Shown here: one piece after another, positions 1 through 5,733 of the stretch | Numbering within the stretch: position 1 is the stretch's first letter | How the letters are laid out: every line of letters begins with the position of its first letter | From: an uncultured Collinsella sp. | GTDB lineage: Bacteria; Actinomycetota; Coriobacteriia; Coriobacteriales; Coriobacteriaceae | Assembly (NCBI GenBank): GCA_902464645.1 | Contig: CABQKL010000068.1 | Span: forward strand, 1 to 10,262 | DNA length: 10,262 nt | Reading direction: 5' to 3' | Made by a program: the position numbers and the translations under genes | The notes under the pieces: model-generated | Told to the model about the DNA's origin: nothing | Databases searched by the model: none | The model's input: only the letters and a program-made list of their open reading frames with translations

Positions 1-61
1 CCACCCTACCCCACCACTCCACCCCCTAACTATTGGGCGCCACCCCCGAGCATATGTTCGA

Positions 62-81
62 AAACACAATATGTTGTGTTT
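62..81. repeat. Perfect 8-bp inverted repeat
   Basis: The arms AAACACAA (62-69) and TTGTGTTT (74-81) are exact reverse complements around a 4-base spacer, TATG. It is A+T-rich, unlike the G+C-rich hairpins nearby. It could be an operator-like site for a gene outside the window or simply a weak stem. Confidence 0.6.
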
Positions 82-86
82 AATGC

Positions 87-120
87 AAAGGCGGGATGCC
101 ACCTGTAGCACCCCGCCTTT
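87..120. repeat. Two-step hairpin, possible weak bidirectional terminator
   Basis: The arms AAAGGCGGG (87-95) and CCCGCCTTT (112-120) pair perfectly. After one mismatch, TGC (97-99) and GCA (108-110) continue the stem around an 8-base loop. Because the stem has A at the left edge and T at the right edge, either strand would end with a short U run, as in bidirectional terminators. The U run is only three bases, so termination would be weak. Confidence 0.5.
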
Positions 121-248
121 CAACCTCAACCTTCAAGTTGACCTTGAGGCGATTTTTATGTCCCTTTACATCCCGTTCACATCGCCCCCAAACTCTCCCA
201 CGCGCGGCATGTGCACCCCGCCGCGCCATTGGCCGGTGGCGCAAAATG

Positions 249-310
249 GGACGGACCCCCGATTGCCAAAACGTGCGCAACAGCACGTTCCAGCAATCGG
301 GGGTCCGTCC
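249..310 (-). terminator. 62-base hairpin after xerD, probable operon terminator
   Basis: The arms 249-266 and 293-310 are perfect 18-base reverse complements (GGACGGACCCCCGATTGC and its complement). Inside, after a 3x3 internal loop, 270-276 and 283-289 form a second 7-bp stem (AACGTGC with GCACGTT) around a 6-base loop. The element starts 33 bases past the xerD stop codon. On the minus strand it is followed by CATTTTG, a modest U run, so it may terminate the pyrG-xerD transcript. It is much longer than an ordinary terminator and could instead be a dispersed palindromic repeat that also blocks 3' exonucleases. Confidence 0.5.
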
Positions 311-343
311 TCGGATAGCATGTAATCGCAGCTCAGCAGCGTA

Positions 344-1285
344 TTAGCGATGTGCCAGCGGGTGGGCCGCCAGGTAAACCTCAGTCAGCTGCGTACGATC
401 GACATGCGTGTAGACCTGCGTCGTCGATATATCGGCGTGTCCCAAGATCTCCTGCAGCACGCGAAGGTCCGCGCCGCCCGCGAGCATATGGGTGGCAAAG
501 GAGTGGCGCAACGTGTGCGGATGGAGTCCCACCAACCCCACCTGGCGTCCGTAGCGCTCGCATATGACGTGAACACCCTGACGCGACAGACGCCCGCCGT
601 TCTTGTTTAAAAAGACCGCCGGCGTCTCTGTCCCACGAGCATGAGCCGCCAGAAGTCGGCGCCCATCACATATATAGTGCGTCAGGGCACGCGCCGCGCT
701 TCCCACCAAAGGGACCAGACGCTCCTTGGAGCCCTTGCCGCGAACCAGCACAAAGCCGTCATCGGCATGGATATCACTCACATCGAGCCCCACCAGCTCG
801 CTCACGCGCAGGCCGCACCCATACAGCACTTCCAAGATAGCGCGATCGCGCAGACCCATCTCACCATCCGGAAAATCCTGGTCGAGCAATGCCGAAACAT
901 CCTCCACCGAAAGGCACTCCGGCAGGCGCTCGGCCTTTTTTGGCAAACGCAACGCCGCCGTAGGATTTTGGGTCACGGCCCCATCGCGCACCAAAAAGGC
1001 ATACAGGCCTTTGACGGCAGCGAGCGCGCGCTCCACCGAGGCATCGGAATAGCCCCCATCGCGCCGATCGGCGATAAAGTCCTCAATGACCCGCCGACTC
1101 ACGTCCTCAAAGGACGCAATGCCCGTCCGCTCCAAATATGCACAGTAGGTCGTCAGGTCTCGGCGATAGGCGGCAATCGTGTTACGCGCCAAGCCCCGCT
1201 CGACTGCAAGGTAATCAAGAAACTCCCCCGCCGCCACAGCGAGCGGCGAAGGAGCTTCTCCGATATGTTCCCGGTTCGCCGGCAA
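344..1285 (-). CDS. xerD: Tyrosine recombinase XerD
   Basis: Site-specific tyrosine recombinase of the XerC/XerD family, which resolves chromosome dimers at dif with a partner recombinase near the division septum. The protein has 313 residues. An N-terminal SAM-like core-binding domain covers roughly residues 18-105 and the catalytic domain roughly 120-310. All catalytic positions are visible: Arg160 (in GCGLRVSELVGL), Lys184 (GKGSKER), His257 and Arg260 (HPHTLRHSFATH), His283 (LGHADISTT) and nucleophile Tyr292 (TQVYTHV). The call of XerD rather than XerC rests on the overall resemblance and on the pyrG neighbourhood, since xerD follows pyrG closely in other actinobacteria. The start is a TTG only 2 bases after the pyrG stop; the N terminus is about 10 residues longer than in E. 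coli XerD, so a slightly later start is possible. Translation is probably coupled to pyrG. Confidence 0.93.
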   Translation of the reverse strand: MPANREHIGEAPSPLAVAAGEFLDYLAVERGLARNTIAAYRRDLTTYCAYLERTGIASFEDVSRRVIEDFIADRRDGGYSDASVERALAAVKGLYAFLVRDGAVTQNPTAALRLPKKAERLPECLSVEDVSALLDQDFPDGEMGLRDRAILEVLYGCGLRVSELVGLDVSDIHADDGFVLVRGKGSKERLVPLVGSAARALTHYICDGRRLLAAHARGTETPAVFLNKNGGRLSRQGVHVICERYGRQVGLVGLHPHTLRHSFATHMLAGGADLRVLQEILGHADISTTQVYTHVDRTQLTEVYLAAHPLAHR

Positions 1286-1287
1286 CC

Positions 1288-2949
1288 TTAGTCCATCGCA
1301 CGATTCATGGGCGTCACCTGTAGGCGATCGACGCCCTCATGCTGGCCAATCGAGGCACGCACGAACTCTCGGAATAGCGGCTGAGGATTGGTGGGGCGGC
1401 TCTTAAACTCGGGGTGAGCCTGGGTGGCCACGAACCACGGGTGCACATCGCGCGGCAGCTCGACCATCTCGACCAGACGCTCATCAGGCGAAAGACCCGA
1501 GATGACAAGACCGGCGTCCTCGAGCTGATCGCGGAAGGCATTGTTGAACTCAAAACGGTGACGGTGGCGCTCGTAGACAAGCTCCTCGCCATACGCCTCA
1601 CGCGCGAGGGTATCGGCAGCGAGCTTGCACGGATAGGCGCCCAGGCGCATGGTGCCGCCCTTCTCGGTCACGTCCTCCTGCGAGCTCATCAAGTCGATGA
1701 CGCTAAACGGACCGTCCGGATCAAACTCGGAGGAGCTGGCACCGGCAAGGCCGACAACGTTGCGGGCGAACTCGCACACGGCAACCTGCATACCCAGGCA
1801 AATGCCCAGATACGGAATCTTGTGCTCGCGAGCAAACTCGGCAGCAAGGATCTTGCCCTCCAGGGCGCGCTTGCCAAAGCCGCCGGGAACCAGGATGCCC
1901 GATGCGTCGCCCAGAACCTCATTGACGTTTTCGGCATCGAGGCTCTCACCATCGACCAGCTGCACATCTACGTGACGATCGTAGAAAACGCCCGCGTGAT
2001 GCAGGGCCTCGATAACCGACAGATATGCATCGGGAAGCTGGGTGTACTTTCCCACGACGGCAACCTTAACCTTATCGGCGTGATGGTTGGCATGGTTTTG
2101 CTTGCGCAGGAACTCATTCCATGCGCTCATATCGCGCTCGCGCGGATCGAGGCCAAGGCGCTCGCAAATGCGCAGGTCAAAGTCCTGCTCCGCGAGCAGC
2201 TGCGGCACGTCGTAAATGCTCGCGCAATCCTCGTTGGTAAAGACACAGTCGGTGTCGACGTCGCAGAAACTCGCGATCTTGCCGCGGATAGCGTCATCAA
2301 TATGGTGATCGGAGCGCAGCACAATGATGTCCGGCTGGATACCAAAGCTGCGCAGCTCCTTGACGGAGTGCTGCGTGGGCTTGGTCTTAACCTCGTGGGC
2401 GGCGGCGATATAGGGAACGAGCGATACGTGGATGTAGCAGACGTTCTCGGGACCGGCCTCCTTGCGGTACTGGCGGATAGCCTCCACGAACGGCTGCGAC
2501 TCGATGTCGCCGATCGTGCCTCCCAGCTCGGTAATGACAACGTCGGAGCCAGTCTGCTCCTCAATGCGGCGGAATTTGTCCTTGATGGCATTGGTGACGT
2601 GCGGGATCACCTGGACGGTACCGCCCAAAAAGTCACCGCGACGCTCGCGGGCAATCAGGCTCTTGTAAATGGCGCCCGTCGTAAAGTTAGAATCGCGGGT
2701 CAGGTTCTCGTCAATAAAACGCTCGTAGTGGCCCAGGTCCAGATCGGACTCGTAGCCGTCCTCGGTTACAAAGACCTCACCGTGCTGGAACGGGCTCATG
2801 GTACCGGGGTCGACGTTCAGATACGGGTCGGCCTTCTGCATCGTCACCTTGTAGCCGCGCGACTTGAGCAAACGGCCCAGCGATGCCGCGGTAATGCCCT
2901 TGCCCAAAGACGAAACCACGCCGCCGGTCACAAACACATGCTTAGTCAT
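1288..2949 (-). CDS. pyrG: CTP synthase
   Basis: CTP synthase converts UTP to CTP using ATP and glutamine, the last step of pyrimidine nucleotide synthesis, in the cytosol. The 553-residue protein is full length. The N-terminal synthase domain (about 1-270) begins with MTKHVFVTGGVVSSLGKG, containing the P-loop-like SLGKGI at 14-19, and has Asp71 and Glu141 in the metal and nucleotide site (SDLDLGHYERF, ITELGGTIGD). The class I glutamine amidotransferase domain (about 295-535) has nucleophile Cys384 in GICLGMQ and the His512/Glu514 pair in AHPEFKSRP. The ATG start is supported by family alignment; the upstream AGGT, 8 bases away, is a weak ribosome site. xerD follows after 2 bases without a terminator. 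The upstream gene is separated by a strong terminator, so pyrG probably has its own promoter. Confidence 0.98.
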   Translation of the reverse strand: MTKHVFVTGGVVSSLGKGITAASLGRLLKSRGYKVTMQKADPYLNVDPGTMSPFQHGEVFVTEDGYESDLDLGHYERFIDENLTRDSNFTTGAIYKSLIARERRGDFLGGTVQVIPHVTNAIKDKFRRIEEQTGSDVVITELGGTIGDIESQPFVEAIRQYRKEAGPENVCYIHVSLVPYIAAAHEVKTKPTQHSVKELRSFGIQPDIIVLRSDHHIDDAIRGKIASFCDVDTDCVFTNEDCASIYDVPQLLAEQDFDLRICERLGLDPRERDMSAWNEFLRKQNHANHHADKVKVAVVGKYTQLPDAYLSVIEALHHAGVFYDRHVDVQLVDGESLDAENVNEVLGDASGILVPGGFGKRALEGKILAAEFAREHKIPYLGICLGMQVAVCEFARNVVGLAGASSSEFDPDGPFSVIDLMSSQEDVTEKGGTMRLGAYPCKLAADTLAREAYGEELVYERHRHRFEFNNAFRDQLEDAGLVISGLSPDERLVEMVELPRDVHPWFVATQAHPEFKSRPTNPQPLFREFVRASIGQHEGVDRLQVTPMNRAMD

Positions 2950-2967
2950 ATTGAATTACCTGCGCTT

Positions 2968-2999
2968 CCCGTAGAAGTTGTCCATACACATCTTACGGG
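2968..2999 (-). promoter_or_regulatory. Possible 5' leader hairpin of pyrG
   Basis: On the minus strand CCCGTA (2999-2994) and TACGGG (2973-2968) can pair, closing a 20-base loop. The stem ends just before the weak pyrG ribosome site. The 5' arm would sit near the transcript start if the TACAAT at 3010-3005 is the -10 box. I see no initial GGGC run of the kind used in B. subtilis pyrG attenuation and no intrinsic terminator here, so any regulatory role is conjecture. Confidence 0.25.
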
Positions 3000-3004
3000 T
3001 CTTC

Positions 3005-3010
3005 ATTGTA
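3005..3010 (-). promoter_or_regulatory. Candidate -10 box of the pyrG promoter
   Basis: TACAAT on the minus strand (3010 to 3005) lies about 55 bases before the pyrG ATG, between the regulator-gene terminator and pyrG. No good -35 hexamer is seen 16-18 bases upstream. The call rests on position and the -10 match only. Confidence 0.3.
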
Positions 3011-3070
3011 ATACTCGAGAAAGAAGCAGTTCGCCATTTTTCACCAAAGTGCTTGCATTTCTCCATCTCG

Positions 3071-3102
3071 AAACAAAACGCCGCCCGGGACCCGAGCGGC
3101 GT
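3071..3102 (-). terminator. Rho-independent terminator of the winged-helix gene
   Basis: Minus strand: a stem of 11 base pairs (with one G-U) between the halves of 3102-3078, with a 3-base loop, followed by TTTTGTTT. It begins 25 bases after the stop codon of the regulator gene. It has the classic form of a G+C-rich stem plus U run, and it isolates pyrG from the gene upstream. Confidence 0.87.
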
Positions 3103-3126
3103 AACAACAACTTAGGCGGCAGATCG

Positions 3127-3462
3127 CTACCGATCGGCAAGCTCGTCCCTAAGCATATCCCGAACGAGCATACCCGCGCGGATGCCTTTCAGATACCACC
3201 CGCCACGCTCGGTAAGGCAAATACCATTTGCAAGCTGGCCGCCATCCTCGCTATAACGCGAAACGACCTCGATCAAACCGTCAGAATCCAAGCGCTCAAT
3301 TGCGGCGCGGGCTCGATACGGAGACACCCCAACGTGCTCCGCAAGCGTTTTGCGCGAGAAGCCATATGTCCCGCCACTTTCGGATTGCTGGGCAATCTCC
3401 ATCAACACCAGCACTTCGACACGCTTCATATCGTTGACACTCGCACGACCCTTGCCCGCCAT
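3127..3462 (-). CDS. Small winged-helix DNA-binding protein, target unknown
   Basis: A 111-residue protein that looks like a single-domain winged-helix transcription regulator; I cannot assign it to a named family. Residues about 12-30 form a first helix (MKRVEVLVLMEIAQQ). Residues 34-62 fit a helix-turn-helix (GFSRKTLAEHVGVSPYRARA, then AIERLDSDGLIEV), and 63-87 fit the wing, ending in LTERG, as often seen in MarR- or GntR-like wings. A last helix (88-108) may serve dimerisation. The ATG at 3462 is preferred over the GTG at 3516 (18 codons longer) because it has a strong GAGGAGG site 5 bases upstream, and the extra residues look like non-conserved leader. No ligand domain or cysteine cluster is visible. 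It is monocistronic between two terminators, so its target cannot be read from context; autoregulation is possible. Confidence 0.8.
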   Translation of the reverse strand: MAGKGRASVNDMKRVEVLVLMEIAQQSESGGTYGFSRKTLAEHVGVSPYRARAAIERLDSDGLIEVVSRYSEDGGQLANGICLTERGGWYLKGIRAGMLVRDMLRDELADR

Positions 3463-3467
3463 GGCAG

Positions 3468-3474
3468 CCTCCTC
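3468..3474 (-). promoter_or_regulatory. Ribosome binding site that sets the regulator start
   Basis: GAGGAGG on the minus strand lies 5 bases before the ATG at 3462. This is a near-perfect anti-16S match and is the reason for the shorter start. The upstream GTG at 3516 lacks a comparable site. Confidence 0.8.
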
Positions 3475-3581
3475 TAACCGAGCACGAGCATCCAGCGCGC
3501 CGTGCACGACCGACACACCTCACGATGGCAGGTAATATCCATCATGCGGCATCCCGCTAAGGATGAAACAGTTATGATTAT

Positions 3582-3587
3582 TGTATA
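3582..3587 (-). promoter_or_regulatory. Candidate -10 box for the winged-helix gene
   Basis: TATACA on the minus strand (3587 to 3582; TACAAT overlaps it, shifted by two bases) lies about 120 bases before the ATG, in the otherwise empty A+T-richer stretch between the UPF0371 terminator and the regulator. No convincing -35 box is seen. The leader would be long and contains CATCC/GGATG short inverted repeats around 3550-3566. Confidence 0.3.
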
Positions 3588-3652
3588 CCGCCCAAATTGT
3601 TTTTAGGCAGGTAAACGGCTATTTTTTCGCCGAAATAGACGCTTTATTGATC

Positions 3653-3685
3653 AAAAAGCCGTACCGGGCGCTAACCCGATACGGC
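3653..3685 (-). terminator. Rho-independent terminator of the UPF0371 gene
   Basis: Minus strand: GCCGTATCGGG (3685-3675) pairs with CCCGGTACGGC (3668-3658), 11 pairs with one G-U, loop of 6, followed by TTTTTG. It starts 34 bases past the UPF0371 stop codon and lies well before the next promoter candidate. A short palindrome, TACCGCGGTA (3702-3711), sits between the stop codon and this terminator. Confidence 0.87.
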
Positions 3686-3719
3686 CAAAAGGCGATGCAA
3701 TTACCGCGGTACTTCAAAC

Positions 3720-5201
3720 TTAGCGATGGAAGAAACCACGACGCTCAAACTTGGGCTCGCAGCACACGTTGATACCCAGTTTACGCAACACCGTCTCGTC
3801 CGTCGGCGAGATAATCACGCTAAAGAAGGCATCGCAACCGCGCAGCTGCTCCAGGCCCGAAAGGACACGAGCGGCCGTCTCGCTCGTAGCCGAGGTGATC
3901 GACAGCGCCATAAGCGTCTCGTCGGTGTGAAGGCGCGGGTTTTTGCTGCCCAGGAAATGCGTCTTGAGCTTGCTGATGGGCTCGATCGCCTCGTCGCTGA
4001 TGACTTCAAGCTCAAGGTCGACGCCCGAAACATGCTTGAGAGCGTTCATAATGAGCGAACTTGCGGCGCCCAGGCGCGTGGAGGTCTTACCGGTCACCAC
4101 GGAACCGTCCGGCATGACCATGGCGCCCACGGGACCACCCGTCAGTTGCTCCCTGGTTAAGGCCGCCGAGCGCGCCGGTGAGTAGTTCTTATCGATGCCG
4201 GCCTTCTTCATGATAATCTTGAGACGGTCGACTTGCTCATCGCCCACGCCGGTACGGCGCACATTTTCGACCGCGGTAAAGTAGCGGCGGACGATCTCCA
4301 TCTTGGAAGCGTCGCGGCAGGCATCGTCATCGGTGATGGCAAAGCCGACCATATTGACGCCCATGTCCGTGGGACTCTGGTAGGGGCTCTTGCCTAGGAT
4401 CTTTTCCATCAGGGCACGGACCACCGGGAAGGCCTCGACGTCGCGGTTGTAGTTGACCGTGGTCTTGTTGTAGGCCTCAAGGTGAAAGGAATCGATGATG
4501 TTGGCATCGTCGAGGTCCGCCGTAGCGGCCTCGTAGGCAATATTGACCGGATGCGTCAGGGGAAGATTCCAGACCGGGAAGGTCTCAAACTTGGCATAAC
4601 CGGCGGCGGTGCCGTGCTTATGCTCGTGATACAGCTGTGAGAGGCAGGTGGCGAGCTTGCCCGAGCCAGGGCCGGGCGCCGTCACGACAACGAGCGGACG
4701 CGTGGTCTCGACGAACTCGTTCTTGCCGTAGCCTTCGTCAGAAACGATCAGATCGACGTCGTGCGGATAGCCCTCAATGGGATAGTGCAGCTTGGCGGGA
4801 ATGCCGAGTGCATTCAGACGATTGCGGAAGACGTCGGCAGCGGGCTGACCGGCATACTGCGTGATAACCACGGCCGCGACAGCAAAACCGTTGCCGCGGA
4901 ACAGGTCGACCAGGCGCAAGACGTCCTCGTCATAGGTAATGCCCAGGTCGCCACGGGCCTTGTTCTTCTCGATATGGTTTGCATTGATTGCGATGATGAC
5001 CTCGACGTCGTCGGCAATGCTCTTGAGCATGCGGAACTTGCTGTCCGGCTCAAAACCCGGCAGCACGCGACTCGCATGATAGTCGTCAAACAGCTTGCCG
5101 CCAAACTCCAAATAGAGCTTGCCACCAAACTGCGAGATGCGCTCCTTAATGTGAGCAGCCTGCAGCTCGATGTACTTCGCATTGTCGAAACCCTGGCGCA
5201 T
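3720..5201 (-). CDS. UPF0371 / DUF1846 family protein of unknown function
   Basis: A 493-residue protein recognisable as the UPF0371 (DUF1846) family by its start (MRQGFDNAKYIELQAAHIKE), length near 500 residues and conserved blocks such as KLYLEFGGKLFDDYHASRVLPGFE cut here at positions 28-51. Its biochemical role is not known to me. Residues 175-182 read APGPGSGK, a P-loop-like segment that follows a hydrophobic strand (LVVVT) and precedes a helix (LATCLSQLYHEH), suggesting nucleotide or phosphate binding. A glycine-rich PDGSVVTGKTS segment lies at 364-374. There is no signal peptide or membrane helix, so it should be cytosolic. The ATG at 5201 is preferred to the ATG at 5225: it has GGGAG 6 bases upstream, matches the usual family N terminus, and leaves a leader of about 30 bases after the promoter at 5241-5246. 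It is flanked by its own promoter and terminator. Confidence 0.9.
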   Translation of the reverse strand: MRQGFDNAKYIELQAAHIKERISQFGGKLYLEFGGKLFDDYHASRVLPGFEPDSKFRMLKSIADDVEVIIAINANHIEKNKARGDLGITYDEDVLRLVDLFRGNGFAVAAVVITQYAGQPAADVFRNRLNALGIPAKLHYPIEGYPHDVDLIVSDEGYGKNEFVETTRPLVVVTAPGPGSGKLATCLSQLYHEHKHGTAAGYAKFETFPVWNLPLTHPVNIAYEAATADLDDANIIDSFHLEAYNKTTVNYNRDVEAFPVVRALMEKILGKSPYQSPTDMGVNMVGFAITDDDACRDASKMEIVRRYFTAVENVRRTGVGDEQVDRLKIIMKKAGIDKNYSPARSAALTREQLTGGPVGAMVMPDGSVVTGKTSTRLGAASSLIMNALKHVSGVDLELEVISDEAIEPISKLKTHFLGSKNPRLHTDETLMALSITSATSETAARVLSGLEQLRGCDAFFSVIISPTDETVLRKLGINVCCEPKFERRGFFHR

Positions 5202-5240
5202 GTGTGGCTCCCGTCCCGTTTCCATTTAATGTCCTAGGCG

Positions 5241-5246
5241 ATTATA
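5241..5246 (-). promoter_or_regulatory. Consensus -10 box of the UPF0371 promoter
   Basis: The minus strand reads TATAAT from 5246 to 5241, a perfect -10 hexamer, about 40 bases before the preferred ATG at 5201. The -35 region is poor (GTGTTG with a 17-base spacer). If transcription starts near 5234, the alternative ATG at 5225 would have almost no leader, which supports the later start. Confidence 0.5.
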
Positions 5247-5308
5247 ACGGAGCAGACCCTTCCCAACACCCAAGCAGCCAACGGGCATCAACCAAACACG
5301 TCATCGAT

Positions 5309-5377
5309 AAGTTGCGGTGAAATAGTTCCCGTTTAACCCCTCAAGACGGCCAAACAGGAACTATTCCACCGCAACTT
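5309..5377. repeat. 69-base stem-loop with 26-base arms
   Basis: The arms 5309-5334 and 5352-5377 are reverse complements at 24 of 26 positions (mismatches at 5320/5366 and 5330/5356), with a 17-base spacer. The left arm starts AAGTTGCGGTGAAATAGTTC. There is no U run on either side, so an intrinsic terminator is unlikely. It resembles a dispersed palindromic repeat or a small non-autonomous element, lying about 60 bases upstream of the UPF0371 -10 box. Confidence 0.8.
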
Positions 5378-5385
5378 CCCCTTTT

Positions 5386-5414
5386 GGCGCAAAGTAACCT
5401 GATCCCTTTGCACC
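5386..5414. repeat. Inverted repeat, 9-base arms
   Basis: GGCGCAAAG (5386-5394) faces CTTTGCACC (5406-5414), pairing at 8 of 9 positions, with an 11-base spacer. It follows the 69-base stem-loop after 8 bases and may belong to the same element. Confidence 0.5.
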
Positions 5415-5459
5415 AACAACAGAAACGTCGCAGGTTGAGCATAAGTCAGCGAGCGACGT

Positions 5460-5545
5460 CCAGGACGCACAAGTTGGCATGAAAAAGGCAAGGCATAGAC
5501 CTTTTGGTCATGCCTTGCCTTTTGAATGACAAATTGTCGTCCTGG
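5460..5545 (-). terminator. 86-base stem-loop with terminator-like core
   Basis: The core pairs AAAAGGCAAGGCAT (5483-5496) with 5510-5523 without error. It then continues after one bulged A with GACC (5498-5501) and GGTC (5506-5509) around a TTTT loop. The flanks also pair imperfectly outward to CCAGGACG (5460-5467) with CGTCCTGG (5538-5545). On the minus strand the core is preceded by AAAA and followed by TTTTT, the form of an intrinsic terminator; the plus strand also ends in TTTT. It therefore probably ends the arc operon and shields the UPF0371 promoter. The outer pairing is more than a terminator needs. Confidence 0.65.
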
Positions 5546-5565
5546 GCGGCGCGCAGCGTCGACTG

Positions 5566-5592
5566 GTTGCGCGGTTCGTAGAACCGCGCAAC
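5566..5592. repeat. Perfect 12-bp hairpin
   Basis: GTTGCGCGGTTC (5566-5577) and GAACCGCGCAAC (5581-5592) are exact reverse complements around a 3-base loop. No U run follows on either strand. It may stabilise the 3' end of the arc transcript. Confidence 0.75.
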
Positions 5593-5600
5593 ATGAGAGC

Positions 5601-5631
5601 GCCCCCTCCCGCGCACGGAACGGGAGGGGGC
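5601..5631. repeat. Perfect 11-bp G+C-rich hairpin
   Basis: GCCCCCTCCCG (5601-5611) and CGGGAGGGGGC (5621-5631) are exact reverse complements with a 9-base loop. On the minus strand it is followed by GCTCTCATG, not a U run, so it is a stable stem but a poor intrinsic terminator. Confidence 0.75.
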
Positions 5632-5647
5632 TAAAGGTAGGAGTCTA

Positions 5648-5668
5648 CCGGTGGGTTGACCCCACCGG
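5648..5668. repeat. Perfect 8-bp hairpin
   Basis: CCGGTGGG (5648-5655) pairs with CCCACCGG (5661-5668) around a 5-base loop. An overlapping alternative, GGTAG (5636-5640) with CTACC (5645-5649), cannot form at the same time. Confidence 0.6.
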
Positions 5669-5733
5669 ACAGACGATGACCAGGTGATCCTTTACAGGAT
5701 CGTCAAGGTTTCCGTGGGGTACCCGTTGGGTAC

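Larger units (their letters stand above)
1..343. other. Geneless region downstream of xerD, rich in inverted repeats
   Basis: I find no reading frame here that looks like a real gene on either strand. The first 27 bases are a C-rich tract (G-rich on the minus strand). The rest carries five successive inverted repeats: 62-81 (8-base arms), 87-120 (9-base arms plus a second 3-base step), 124-149 (6-base arms), 223-242 (6-base arms) and 249-310 (18-base arms). The last lies 33 bases past the xerD stop codon. Short frames of 68 to 84 codons exist on both strands but show no recognisable protein features and run through the hairpins. Confidence 0.6.
5226..5733. other. Geneless gap packed with inverted repeats
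   Basis: No gene is visible in these roughly 500 bases on either strand. Apart from the UPF0371 promoter at its left edge, it is filled by eight consecutive inverted repeats: 5309-5377, 5386-5414, 5460-5545, 5566-5592, 5601-5631, 5648-5668, 5686-5701 and 5719-5733. The last abuts the stop codon of the carrier gene. The core of the third looks like a real terminator; the others have poor U runs. Confidence 0.75.

Noticed and set aside
344..1285. Reading the tyrosine recombinase as a phage or integron integrase
   Set aside because: No attachment-site repeats or phage genes are near. The protein has XerD-like length and motifs and follows pyrG, a housekeeping setting.
1414..3477. A 687-codon open frame on the plus strand opposite pyrG and the winged-helix gene
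   Set aside because: It is the antisense shadow of pyrG, continuing across the intergenic region. The protein has no recognisable motif and pyrG is unambiguous on the other strand. G+C-rich coding bias commonly opens such frames.
5480..5529. A 16-codon plus-strand frame across the 86-base stem-loop
   Set aside because: It has no ribosome site and is wholly explained by the hairpin sequence.
5309..5733. A CRISPR array
   Set aside because: The repeats are inverted, all different from each other and irregularly spaced. There are no direct repeats with uniform spacers and no cas genes.
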